Below the pieces are notes generated by a model that was not told where the DNA came from, ran no database searches, and saw only the letters and a list, made by a program, of their open reading frames with translations. Below, piece after piece: positions 57,801 to 64,000 of a DNA stretch of 64,000 nucleotides (positions are counted from its first letter, which is position 1; every line of letters starts with the position of its first letter). The DNA comes from Oegoconia quadripuncta (Eukaryota > Arthropoda > Insecta > Lepidoptera > Autostichidae), in assembly GCA_949316235.1 (NCBI GenBank), contig OX438744.1, positions 40,343,278 through 40,407,277 of the forward strand, in the 5' to 3' direction. The position numbers and the translations under genes were made by a program.

Positions 57801-60800
57801 CGTCCGAGAAATTACCCGTCACGTATGCTAAGACCTTTAATCTGCCGCCAAGCAGCAATGTTAATAGCATTGTGTTCCGGTTGTCAGAGATCAGATAACC
57901 AGTCCCCCAAATGTGTTGGGGTTTCCGGGTCAGTACGCTTCCACCTTCGATCTCATCTTCACTTAACATCAGGTGTGATTGAGGTCAAGTACAAACACCA
58001 CGTGCATAAAAAAAAATCGACTTCACATATTGTACATAATTAACATATTCCAGAAAACCGACATAAAATAAAGTACACATAAAATTTTTGCATTTAACAG
58101 CGATAATTTAACAGGGAGGAGCAATACCATCACTAACTAATATTAAATGTTACCCATAGGGTAACTTTATCCATAGCATACCTTTTTTTTTAAAAGAGCA
58201 ACCCCTCGAGTTTCTTGCTTGTTCTTCTCAGGTGAAAATTGCCTTTTGAACAAGCATTAGCTTTAAAAATGTGAAATTTGACTATTTTAAGTGTACCCTG
58301 TGTACCTACAAAATAAAGCATTTTTGCTTTGATTCGGAGGTTACGCTAAATAGTCTGTCTTTGTTGTTTCCATTGAAGTTACAGGGGTGATTTACCCCGA
58401 CATAAATGCACCAATCCGCCCGCACTTAGCTCACGTAGTGGATTATGGCCTACCGAGCTAGAGGAATCTGTGCACCAGTAGTGGGAACGTAAAAGTAAAA
58501 AGTAAAGTAAAATCATTTTTATTGTGTCAAAAACTGTTACAATATAAGCAGTGAGGTAGCCCTGGTCCCCACACTAGGATTCCCTGTGTTGTGGGTAACC
58601 AGTCTCTTCCCCATCCAATTGACATAGTATCACAAGTGTTGTACCATAAAATATGTCTTTGTACATTACATTTTTTGAGATCTTAATTTCCAGGATGCTT
58701 AAAAGGAGGTAAAACAAAAAAAAGTAAATACAGTTGCTCACTGGGTCTGTGCTTGTAAACTAATCAACATAACTTGCAATAAATTAAAGTTGTTGTGACC
58801 GTTGACGTGATGACGTGTTAGGCTAATCATGACTATTTCCTTCCCCAGATCTCCCCTGCCATCAGGACAGCCGTTTCTTATCCAACTCAGTCTTCTATTC
58901 ATCCAGCAGTATCGCAGACTCCTTCCGACCCGGTCAGACGGGTCAGCCGACTAGTCAGGACCTGCCGTCCGACGGGGAGGAGGCTGAGTCATACGACAGC
59001 TACAGCTTTGATGATTATGAGATCATAAACTCCAATGATGAGAGCTTGAGCGTGAGCTATAGCAGATTTAGGGTGAGTGATTTGATGCAGGAATGAGGAA
59101 GTCCAGGAACGAAGGTCACGGCCCAGCGTGTTAGTAAGGTGAAGTGACAGGGCCCGAAGAGCTGATGGCCGATTCAGTAATGAAGACCCTGAACCGGCAA
59201 GCGTAGCATGTACCTGATATTTTTTTTATGCACAACGGGTTAGCACTTGACCTCAGTCACACCTGATGTTAAGTGAAGATGAGGCCAAAGGTGGAAGCGT
59301 ACTGACCCGGAAACCAAAATATTTGGGGAACTGGCTATCTTATCCCTGACAACCGGAACACAACAATGCTATCCACATTGCTGTTTAGCAGTAGATTTAG
59401 ATTAGATGGTGGTAGCTAGTCAGGCGGACATTTAAAATGCCCTACCACCAACCAAACCGAGTACTGTACCCCGCTGGGGATCGAACCCGCGACCTCCGAA
59501 TCGTAAACCCTATATTGTTTACATTGAGCCACGGAGGCGGACATTTAATAATGTATTGTAAATTAGTAACAATTGCTAAAAATTAAGCATTTGTAAACGC
59601 AAGTACTAAGTAACTAAATAAGCTAAAGTTGAAAAATGTGTTTCTTTAAAAAAATACTCAATTGATGGGTATTTCTTTAAATTCAAAACATTTAGTAAAA
59701 TTATCGTTACAAAATAGTTCTCATTTTTATTTCTTAAGCAATGCAGCTCGACGATATTTTCAGCTAAAATACATGCATGCCTAACTATAACATGCTTAGT
59801 TTTTTATCCATCAATAAGTTAACTGTGTTTAACAAAAGTCTACCTAATTAAATATCAGTTAGTATTTATTGTTATTAAGATACAAATTAAGAATAGGGTT
59901 ATCTAAAAAAATCTAGACTGAGCGCTCGTTTTTTTAGGCTTTATTATTCAAAATGACATCTCTAATATACCTCTATAAGATAGCAATTATATCAGTCTGT
60001 TCTGAATTATGTCTAGCTAAGCTAATTTTTACCGTAATTTCCCTGGGCTACCTCGTTTAGTCCTGGTTTAGTTTAGTCTTTAATATAAAAACCCGCACTC
60101 AAATCGACTAATACATTACTGTGATACATCCGGACAAAGACTGAACACACACAATGCCGTCAAACACAACACCCGTCGTTGTTCGTCGGAGGTTAAATTT
60201 TTAAAGCTTGTCCAAAGGGCTCTGTGCCCACACAGCTAAATCTTTTTATCTACGCGATAGGCGGCTGGTATTTAAGCTTTCTTATCGCTTGCAGCCGCCA
60301 GAGGACTCGCTGGCTTCAGAGATAGGCTCTATTCGTGTAGAGAATGAGTCCCCACCGCATTGTGCCCGATCACCCTCCGCCTGCACTAGCGGAAATGTGT
60401 CCGTGAAGCAAGCCTCGCTAGATGTCCAGCAAACAGGTACGTACGCTAACAAACAGGTACGCTCACAAACAAGTACTCTCACAAACCAGTACTCTCATAA
60501 ACAAGTAGTCTCGTAAACAAGTACTCTCACAAACAAGTACTATCACAAATAAGTACTCTCATAAACAAGTACTCTCACAAACCAGTACTCTCACAAACAA
60601 GTACTCTCATAAACAAGTACTCTCATAAATAAGTACTCTCGCAAACAAGTACTCTCATAAACAAGTAGTCTCGTAAACAAGTACTCTCATAAACAAGTGC
60701 TCTCGCAAACAAGTACTCTCACAAACCAGTACTCTCATAAACAAGTAGTCTTGTAAACAAGTACTCTCATAAACAAGTACTCTCGCAAACAAGTACTCTC

Positions 60801-61581
60801 ACAAACAAGTATCTTCACAAACAGGTACCCTCATAAATAAATGATTAATAATTAGATAAACATGTCAAATATTATATTGATTCCAATTATAAGGTTTAAA
60901 CTGTGGGGCACATTCTCTACTGCCCTGCGTGTCCCGACACTTGTACGCTACAGGACCTCAATGATGCCACAGACATTCTGGTCCTCAAGAATTTGAATTT
61001 TTTGCCATCGACTTGGTAAGAAGAAGATAAGGTTTTCTTCCATACTTCAATTGTATTGTTTAAAAATTCATCTAGGGAGTAATAAACATGTTTAGTTGTT
61101 TATTATTTTCCATGGGATACTGAATAAATAAATATCCTTAGACATACACACAGCGCCATCTAGTTCCACAGTAAGCAACTATAGGCTTGTGTTGTGGATA
61201 CCAGATGGTTGATATACTACATTAATACATTTTTTATTGTAAATAAATACTTATTATAAATGAAAACTTCCATAACTCGGGTACACATGTCCGTATTCAT
61301 CACACAAACATATGCCCCTAGCAGGATTCGAACCCGCAACCTTTTGGTTTAGTGGTCAGAGTTGCTAGCCACTACACCAAACAGGTCGTCAAATGTTTGT
61401 AAGCCTACCCTAATGGCCTTTTGGTCCTCGCTAAACATCGCAAGTGCAATAATTATAAGCGTAACGTTTATAAAACTTTTTTATTCTCCGCAGTATTGTC
61501 GAAGTTAAGTCGCAAGATAAGTCTGAAGCTAGTCACGTTTGTCGACTGTTTGAAGGATACGTACTTTGGTACGTTGCAAAG
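36681..61581 (+). CDS. DSTYK: DSTYK homologue (dual serine/threonine and tyrosine protein kinase), N-terminal part, 12 exons
   Basis: DSTYK is a large cytoplasmic RIP-like kinase linked to FGF signalling and cell death in vertebrates. Exons: 36681-36810, 37124-37284, 39466-39582, 41316-41723, 42658-42869, 46398-46498, 50500-50756, 54447-54563, 55452-55566, 58849-59072, 60295-60436, 61494-61581. Every junction has GT-AG and compatible phase, giving 690 continuous codons plus two bases. Family landmarks in order: an Arg-rich helix ([15 protein letters not shown]), [13 protein letters not shown] (about 62-74), [15 protein letters not shown] (98-112), [32 protein letters not shown] (about 472-488) and [13 protein letters not shown] near the end. 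The kinase domain is expected downstream of 64000. An acceptor-like TTTATTCCAG ten bases before the ATG suggests a 5' non-coding exon. The introns are loaded with transposons and minisatellites. Confidence 0.92.
37124..37284 (+). CDS. DSTYK: DSTYK exon 2
   Basis: Acceptor GGTTTCCAG, donor TGG|GTGAGT. Codes the VILG region and [12 protein letters not shown]. Confidence 0.92.
37510..37720 (-). mobile_element. RTE-like LINE fragment in DSTYK intron 2
   Basis: Minus strand of the same family as 18740 and 31602, starting with the ATGTCACGCCTGTTTCCCG tail. Confidence 0.75.
37796..38150 (+). mobile_element. LINE 3' fragment in DSTYK intron 2
   Basis: Plus strand, partly frameshifted: [28 protein letters not shown] and [15 protein letters not shown] residues, the Cys/His C-terminal tail of a non-LTR polyprotein. 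Confidence 0.7.
38225..38680 (-). mobile_element. SINE family C interrupted by a LINE 3' end
   Basis: The SINE runs 38225-38479 and 38602-38680. Between GAGTAC and ATGTACCCCGCTGG a plus-strand LINE tail is inserted (38480-38601, GCTGGAAGAGATCTCTTATA ... AATAAAGTG and poly-A), so the SINE is older. Confidence 0.85.
38720..39460. other. Intron 2 remainder, nothing recognised
   Basis: AT-rich sequence with no clear repeat family or exon. Confidence 0.4.
39466..39582 (+). CDS. DSTYK: DSTYK exon 3
   Basis: Acceptor TGTTTCAG, donor CAG|GTGATT, 39 codons in phase 0. Contains [20 protein letters not shown], one of the best conserved N-terminal stretches. Confidence 0.93.
39693..39775 (+). mobile_element. 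tRNA-like SINE head (family D)
   Basis: TGGCCTAGCAG fits an A box and GGTTCGAATCC a B box, but the flanks do not pair as an acceptor stem, so this is a tRNA-derived SINE start and not a tRNA gene. The body ends near 39830. Confidence 0.6.
39827..40277 (-). mobile_element. Two SINE family C copies in tandem
   Basis: A tail half (39827-39945) is followed by a complete copy (39950-40277) in the same orientation, each with its own poly-T start. Confidence 0.82.
40300..40890. other. Minus-strand LINE tail and unassigned sequence in intron 3
   Basis: A microsatellite of ATTCAT and TTTATTTCTTTGTGATACAC at 40300-40345 look like a reversed LINE 3' end; no coding remnant was confirmed. Confidence 0.4.
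40895..41250 (+). repeat. Dispersed repeat, copy 2 (pair with 12430-12780)
   Basis: Same order of landmarks as copy 1. Its 3' part has GACACCGATCGGTGTT twice, 41 bp apart, flanking a GGTATAAAAG. Confidence 0.75.
41316..41723 (+). CDS. DSTYK: DSTYK exon 4
   Basis: Acceptor CTTATTCCAG, donor GAG|GTATGT, 136 codons in phase 0. The frame stays open into the intron as far as 42059, but the donor and the loss of family similarity after SE mark the exon end. Confidence 0.92.
41724..42516. other. Intron 4, no gene seen
   Basis: AT-rich intron sequence; the only recognisable item is the poly-T headed CGAAGAAACGCATTCCGCG repeat starting at 42517. Confidence 0.45.
42517..42586. repeat. Retroelement-derived GC-rich repeat fragment
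   Basis: CGTTCGCCTGGGGGACGGCG and AGACGGTTATGTGGG recur at 30715-30765. Confidence 0.6.
42658..42869 (+). CDS. DSTYK: DSTYK exon 5
   Basis: Acceptor TTTCTTTCTCAG, donor TTAAG|GTTAGT, 70 codons plus two bases. Begins [20 protein letters not shown]; the rest is acidic linker. Confidence 0.9.
43279..43322 (+). mobile_element. Solo terminus of the GGTCTTTACC MITE family
   Basis: 44 bp identical in type to the ends of 15595 and 23808, then an abrupt switch to LINE sequence. Confidence 0.7.
43320..43672 (+). mobile_element. LINE 3' fragment in intron 5
   Basis: Plus frame with [57 protein letters not shown] and [12 protein letters not shown]; it ends just before the Tc1/mariner insertion. Confidence 0.85.
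43683..46119 (-). mobile_element. Tc1/mariner-superfamily transposon with 430-bp TIRs, apparently intact
   Basis: 2,437 bp flanked by TA (43681-43682 and 46120-46121). Termini TACAATGTGTCCCGGAGAGA and complement. The inverted repeats (43683 to about 44113 and about 45690 to 46119) differ at only a handful of sites, so insertion is recent. One uninterrupted transposase gene on the minus strand. Sits in DSTYK intron 5. Confidence 0.93.
44347..45429 (-). CDS. Tc1/mariner-superfamily transposase, 360 aa
   Basis: Cuts and pastes the surrounding element. The N-terminal about 120 residues hold two helix-turn-helix-like regions ([20 protein letters not shown] near 93-112). Catalytic motifs: first Asp in VLWTDEATF, second Asp in [10 protein letters not shown], third Asp in [13 protein letters not shown]. 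Forty residues separate the second and third, so this is a DD40D arrangement and not the common DD34D (mariner) or DD34E (Tc1). The group of insect elements with long TIRs and DD41D-like spacing is the nearest I can name. No stop or frameshift; the length is typical. ATG at 45429-45427. Confidence 0.92.
   Translation of the reverse strand: MSRLANLQPSHVADMHFVYGFCDGNVRAAVAEYRRRYPNRVVLGYRSFIAVHRQMSEMGLRRRRNEPVQPAPAVRLDIDEQVLRLVTADPTISIRRIAIRLGITRMRVWRVLKKEGLHPYHYRRAQNLRDGDSIPRLVFCTWILRQHRLNPDFIKRVLWTDEATFTRAGITNHRNLHIWAAENPYAVRETSFQYEFSVNMWAGIIDDLIIGPFELPRRLTQEVMLNFLRNDLPQLLEDVPLLSRRHMYFQLDGAPAHYAQSVREFINENYPRWIGRGGPVAWPPRSPDLTPLDYYFWGYMKQKVYAVPIISRDQLKQRIDAAAAEIAQNHAEIRRTTLRMSFRALACITADGGHFENIIN
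46398..46498 (+). CDS. DSTYK: DSTYK exon 6
   Basis: Acceptor TTGTTTCAG, donor ATGG|GTACGT, 101 nt. The frame set by exon 5 reads [20 protein letters not shown]; other frames stop. Confidence 0.9.
46590..47165. repeat. 36-bp minisatellite, block 1 (16 units)
   Basis: Sixteen exact 36-bp units starting GAAGGTTTGCGGAACATGAY, with a T/C alternation at unit position 20 (ATATC or ACATC) and GACGTC in each. It lies 92 bp after exon 6. Because 36 is a multiple of three and no frame has a stop in the unit, long ORFs arise on both strands; these are not taken as genes. Confidence 0.95.
47166..47440. repeat. Spacer with 115-bp direct duplication and LINE tail
   Basis: The segment from GGTTTGCGGAAAATGAC to GTGACGTTTTCA is present twice (47170-47270, 47285-47385), then AATAAATATTTTTT and four GACTTT units, typical of a LINE 3' end, lead into block 2. 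Confidence 0.85.
47441..47853. repeat. 36-bp minisatellite, block 2 (11 units)
   Basis: Same unit as block 1, full units beginning at 47458 and ending at 47853, again with T/C variants and two ATAACATC variants. Confidence 0.95.
47866..48240 (-). mobile_element. Chimeric LINE fragments
   Basis: 47866-48000 is the poly-T headed 3' end of the family at 15090 (CAAACGAGCATGCGGGTCAC). At 48001 it switches abruptly to another retroelement segment (GGGCAGCCTGAGCGATGAGG). Sequence from 48240 to 48470 has no recognised feature. Confidence 0.7.
48470..48545 (-). mobile_element. LINE 3' end with (CAAT)n tail
   Basis: TCAATCAATCAATCAATCAA followed by TACATTTTATTGCACAATAA is a reversed LINE tail. Confidence 0.55.
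48763..49097 (-). mobile_element. SINE family C, complete copy
   Basis: All parts present, from poly-T and GACCTCAATCACACCTGATG to the CCGCTGGGGATCGAACCCGC head and CACGGAGGCGG end. Confidence 0.88.
49333..50368. repeat. 16-bp minisatellite with 94-bp higher-order units
   Basis: About 65 units of CAGACATGTGACCACA with point variants (CAGCC, CACCC, CAGAG). Shortened 14-bp units (CAGACGTGACCACG) at 49467, 49545, 49639, 49733 and 49827 mark higher-order repeats of 78, 94, 94 and 94 bp. As 16 is not a multiple of three, all three minus-strand frames carry the same periodic peptide; not a gene. It ends about 130 bp before exon 7. Confidence 0.95.
50500..50756 (+). CDS. DSTYK: DSTYK exon 7
   Basis: Acceptor TCTCTTCCAG, donor GAG|GTATTG, 257 nt, finishing in phase 0. 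Codes [20 protein letters not shown] near its end. Confidence 0.9.
50852..51070 (-). mobile_element. SINE family C without head
   Basis: GACCTCAATCACACCTGATG to CAGGCGGACATTTAAAA; a short plus-strand tail of the same family is at 51255-51345. Confidence 0.8.
51484..52683. mobile_element. TTTGGCAAA-word element, copy 2, with LINE insert
   Basis: Starts CCGGTATAAGTTCTTTTGCC / GTAAGGAAAAAAATAGGGTA and ends with AAAAAATAGGGCATTC. Between are many TTTGGCAAA/TTTCCCAAA-like words. A LINE fragment (51895-52310) splits it. The right part matches 28895-29395 inverted. Confidence 0.6.
51895..52310 (+). mobile_element. LINE 3' fragment, same family as 16240-16690
   Basis: Plus frame [20 protein letters not shown] ... 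[20 protein letters not shown], then GTCAATCATAAAAA and poly-A. Nearly identical to 16305-16690, so both are young. Confidence 0.88.
53138..53430 (-). mobile_element. SINE family C, head truncated
   Basis: Complete from the poly-T to GATCGAACCCGCGACC, then fused to a LINE fragment. Confidence 0.83.
53431..53800 (+). mobile_element. LINE 3' fragment
   Basis: Plus frame [20 protein letters not shown] and [15 protein letters not shown], then a 3' UTR. The same family is inverted at 61838-62255. Confidence 0.85.
53886..54121 (-). mobile_element. SINE family A, complete
   Basis: Minus-strand CGACCGATTGGTGTAGTGGA head, B box GGTTCGAATCCCGCG, and full tail. Confidence 0.88.
54447..54563 (+). CDS. 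DSTYK: DSTYK exon 8
   Basis: Acceptor GTGACCAG, donor GAG|GTATTA, 39 codons in phase 0. [20 protein letters not shown] is strongly conserved in the family. Confidence 0.94.
54690..54960. repeat. Third copy of the 24.95/26.4-kb dispersed repeat
   Basis: TTTTTGGCGGGAACTCC, AATGGTGTACAAGTGAAGGG and TTCCCACAAGAAGGCGCCAA match the arms at 24950 and 26400. A SINE C is inserted at its end and the repeat resumes near 55340. Confidence 0.75.
54965..55295 (+). mobile_element. SINE family C, complete
   Basis: Head CCGTGGCTCAATTTAAAC, B box GGTTCGATCACC, tail and A-rich end; plus orientation. Confidence 0.86.
55452..55566 (+). CDS. DSTYK: DSTYK exon 9
   Basis: Acceptor CCTCTCCACAG, donor GACG|GTAAAT. 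Helical, with [20 protein letters not shown]. Confidence 0.92.
55783..55905 (-). mobile_element. SINE family C, tail half
   Basis: GACCGCAATCACACCTGATG to GGGGGACTGGCTATC. Confidence 0.75.
55975..56870 (+). mobile_element. LINE 3' end split by a second LINE
   Basis: The first LINE occupies 55975-56035 (ACTATAAAACAGAAACTTAT ... ATATCAGATTAT) and 56592-56870 (TTAGATGATAAACAATCATGG ... AATAAGGCA). The insert 56036-56591 is a second 5'-truncated LINE ending in (CTAT)n, matching 11879-12071. Confidence 0.85.
56872..56983 (-). mobile_element. SINE family C, middle fragment
   Basis: CGGAACACTACAATGCTATT to GGGCGGACATTTGAAATG; both ends lost. Confidence 0.65.
57432..58012 (+). mobile_element. SINE family C split by a MITE
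   Basis: 57432-57476 and 57838-58012 join at CTTATCTAA / ATCTGCCGCC when the insert is removed. Confidence 0.85.
57477..57837. mobile_element. MITE with AAGGTCTTAGCATACGTGAC termini in a SINE
   Basis: Inverted termini match for 20 bp exactly and loosely for about 45 bp (through GGACGGAACGG). TA on both sides (57475-57476, 57838-57839). About 361 bp; short frames on both strands look accidental. Confidence 0.85.
58190..58335 (+). mobile_element. LINE 3' UTR fragment
   Basis: CTCGAGTTTCTTGCTTGTTC ... TACCTACAAAATAAAGCATT, the 3' UTR also seen at 35340 and 56740. Confidence 0.7.
58849..59072 (+). CDS. DSTYK: DSTYK exon 10
   Basis: Acceptor TTCCTTCCCCAG, donor AGG|GTGAGT, 75 codons with the split Asp. 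Ser/Asp/Glu-rich ([20 protein letters not shown]), a likely disordered, phosphorylatable insert not obvious in vertebrate DSTYK. Confidence 0.88.
59218..59542 (-). mobile_element. SINE family C, complete
   Basis: Poly-T, CTCAGTCACACCTGATG tail, body and CACGGAGGCGG head end. Sequence from 59560 to 60280 is AT-rich intron with no recognised feature. Confidence 0.86.
60295..60436 (+). CDS. DSTYK: DSTYK exon 11
   Basis: Acceptor TCGCTTGCAG, donor ACAG|GTACGT, 47 codons plus one base. Ser/Pro-rich linker. The donor is also the first unit of a minisatellite, and a second equal donor lies 20 bp downstream (60456/60457). Confidence 0.85.
60431..60835. repeat. 16-bp minisatellite built from a splice donor
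   Basis: About 25 units of AAACAAGTACTCTCAY. The first two (AAACAGGTACGTACGC, AAACAGGTACGCTCAC) and one of the last (AAACAGGTACCCTCAT) keep CAG|GTAC, while most have CAAGTAC or CCAGTAC. The array starts inside the last codons of exon 11. Confidence 0.93.
61123..61390 (-). mobile_element. SINE family B, complete
   Basis: Minus-strand ACCTGTTTGGTGTAGTGG head, B box GGTTCGAATCCTGC, full body and tail. The best preserved family B copy here. Confidence 0.87.
61494..61581 (+). CDS. DSTYK: DSTYK exon 12
   Basis: Acceptor TTATTCTCCGCAG, donor AAAG|GTAAGA. Codes [20 protein letters not shown], a conserved helix before the kinase domain. No further exon was found up to 64000. Confidence 0.92.
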
Positions 61582-61837
61582 GTAAGATATTTTGTCTATT
61601 ATCTATTAATCAAATACATTGTCTCACACTATAATAGAAAAATATTGCTTGTGTATTTGCTGGCGATGACGCACCGGGAAGGAGTTTATGTTACCTCTTG
61701 TGTCCTAAATGGCTTAACTGATTTTGAAGTGCAAAGTGTCGTTAAATTCGTTTTGTTTGTCAGTTGCATAGAAATAGGATATATCTTATGATAAAAAATC
61801 CAACATGGCGCCCGGAAAATACAAAATGGCTGATAAA

Positions 61838-62255
61838 ATCAAAATCAAAATCAAAAATATTTTATTCAATGTAGGATACAAAAATATCACTTATTGAAAG
61901 TCAACATGCTATTTTTCTTTTTTTAACTACATCGCTTCACAAGGTGTTATGGTTAGGGAGAAGAAGCGACAAGAAACTCCGCAACAACACATCTTTTGAA
62001 CTAGTCTCCATCCTTACAACAATACTACATCTTATATTACATATTACAAAACAATAGCAATTAACATAACGACCAGCTAACACCAGACCTCCTTATCGCC
62101 TAAATAATCATCTATCCTGTAATAACCCTTCTTACACAGAGTTTCTTTAATGTGGCGTTTAAATTTCTGCTCCGTTAAACTCAATACATGTTCTGGTATT
62201 TTATTGTAAAAGCGTATGCTGTGTCCCACAAAGGATGTGCTAACCTTTTGTGGAT
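61838..62255 (-). mobile_element. LINE 3' fragment, same family as 53431-53800
   Basis: Minus strand: [24 protein letters not shown] residues, [13 protein letters not shown], 3' UTR and an ATCAAA microsatellite tail. Confidence 0.82.
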
Positions 62256-62452
62256 GTGATAGATTTTTGTATTATAGCAGTTAATAATTGTTTAAGTCTA
62301 CATACATGCGCTTGAAAGTAATATTAGTCTTGTGGCTTTGGGGCGTCGAGTAAAAGCGGCGACACTAGAACCCGTACTAATTTACGATGATAAGTTCGCA
62401 AATTGCACCCTGATATTTGCCTAGCATTATTTTAGACGGCTGATGTGATTTA

Positions 62453-63104
62453 TACCGGATGATTTTCTTTTTACCGTAAGTAAAAAAATAGAGCATATTA
62501 CGTAAGTGAAATCGAAATTATTGGCATTAGGTAGTTTAATTTTTTTTTCCAAAAACCCACGCGCCGTGTCTATATTGATATGTGACTGGCGCTATTCGTA
62601 GGGTTCTTACCATGCGAAATTTATTTGAAACTCATATTTACTCCATGTTTAAATAAATTTAAATTAAATTGAAAATTAATTGAATTAATTGATAAAAAAA
62701 AAAAGATAATGAATAAATAAATTATTAATTATCATTATCAATTATTAATTATTTATTTAATTTAAATTAATTTATTTTATTCAATTTTCTTTATTTAATT
62801 AGTTTAACGATGTAATTATGTGGAATAGACTACAAACGCGACCGTTAAATGACACAATGAACGCTTTGCTGACTTTCAGCAACTTTGCTGAGTCCCTACC
62901 CTTTCATCTCAACTTTGTTCTAGTTCTAAGAAATTAATTATTTTTGGGAATTTTGGGATGAATAAGTGTCTTTTTATTTATTTATTTTATCTTTATTCGA
63001 TGATAGTTTTGAAAAAAAAAAAAAAAAAACTACCTATGCCAATACCTTCCATTTCACTTAGCTAATGTCCTATTTTTTCTTACGGTAAAACAACTCGTTC
63101 AGTA
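62453..63104. mobile_element. MITE of the ACCGGATGA family
   Basis: Flanked by TA on both sides. Ends TACCGGATGATTTTC / GTTCAGTA with inner inverted similarity over about 100 bp (TTACCGTAAG, TAAGTGAAAT, TTGGCATTAGGTAG). The middle is extremely AT-rich and self-complementary. Confidence 0.7.
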
Positions 63105-63369
63105 TAATAATATTATTTGTGTGTGCCCCATTGATGTCCGTGATCTCACCTTAGGCTTCACTGAAAACCAGCGTTGTAGTTGAGTTTCCTCTCGAGATGA
63201 GGACCCAATTTTATTTTTATTTATTTCATTTATTTTTATTTATTCGGAAAACCAACAGCTGCAATAACACTAATGGAAACTATTATAGGAAACAGAGAGC
63301 CAATTACAGGTCCTCACAAATAGAAATACATTATATATATCACAAATAGAAATACATTATATAAATATA

Positions 63370-63885
63370 AAATCTTGTATATGTTAAGAGAAATATATAT
63401 TCATTCGAGAAACATTGTGACCGACATAATGTCAATACAAGGAGCAAAAATCAATTAGCTGTACCTTTTAGTAGACTTCGTAAAGTTAATAAGTCATTCA
63501 GAGGTCAATGTGTGCGCTTCTACAACAAGGTTCCCATGGATATACGGAATCTTCCGCTTAATAAATTTAAACTTATTATAAAACAAAAATTATGTAAAAA
63601 GGGATATTACAAAATTTCAGACTATATTAATGAAAGTAATCCATGGGATTAAACGGCTCCTCTACACGATATATAAAATTGTTGTAACCTTTCTTGATTG
63701 TACATGATTTATTGAAAAGAGACAAACCCTCTGAGTTTCTCGCTAGCTCTTCTCAGTAGTGGTCGCGTTCCGAGCTAGTGGTAGTTTAAAAAACAAATGA
63801 CGTTCATAAGTGCATATTGTATTGCCTACATGAATAAATGATTTTCATTTCATTTTCATTTCATTTTCATTTCATTTTCATTTCA
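63370..63885 (+). mobile_element. LINE 3' fragment with (TTTTCATTTCA)n tail
   Basis: Plus frame SRLRKVNKSFRGQCVRFYNK, VPMDIRNLPLNKFKLIIKQK and GYYKISDYINESNPWD, then a 3' UTR and a pentanucleotide/hexanucleotide ATTTTC-type tail at 63840-63885. Confidence 0.83.
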
Positions 63886-64000
63886 TTTATAATTCAATGA
63901 CATGCATTATCACACTTGTACATTTTTTGCCCTTGCGGTACATATACCAGATTCAAACATCGTCAAAAAAAAAGAAAAACAATTGATTTATAAATTAAAT

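Overview
The window is AT-rich, repeat-dense animal nuclear DNA, most likely from a moth or butterfly. The grounds are several tRNA-derived SINE families, many 5'-truncated LINE tails of the jockey/CR1 and RTE kinds, MITEs, GT-AG introns, and exons of two conserved animal genes. The species cannot be named from the sequence alone. || Region 1 (1 to about 11.1 kb) is the right-hand part of a Polinton/Maverick (adintovirus-like) element, all on the minus strand. It has a family B DNA polymerase of the protein-primed type, an A32/FtsK-like packaging ATPase, a DDE integrase with a C-terminal chromodomain, and several small virion-type or unknown proteins. None of the visible genes is interrupted by a stop. 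The downstream genes are packed with stop/start overlaps. The two genes nearest the right end each look spliced behind their own TATATAA box. The capsid and protease genes usual for such elements are not in the window and would lie left of position 1. || Region 2 (11.1 to 36.6 kb) is intergenic and mostly transposon debris: LINE 3' ends, three tRNA-type SINE families, MITEs, 5S-like sequences and an almost exact 943-bp tandem duplication. One host exon, the RRM exon of a boule-like gene (21660-22028, minus), stands alone in it. || Region 3 (36.7 kb to the end) is the 5' two-thirds of a DSTYK (dual serine/threonine and tyrosine kinase) homologue on the plus strand. Twelve coding exons with fully compatible phases encode about 690 residues upstream of the kinase domain, which lies beyond the window. 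Its introns hold an apparently intact 2.4-kb Tc1/mariner-superfamily element with 430-bp inverted repeats, three large minisatellites that each lie close to an exon (one starts exactly at a splice donor), and nested SINE/LINE/MITE insertions. || The points most worth following are the spliced early genes of the Polinton, the splice-donor minisatellite, the intact DD40D transposon, the 943-bp duplication carrying a 5S-like module, and an element family built of repeated TTTGGCAAA-like words.
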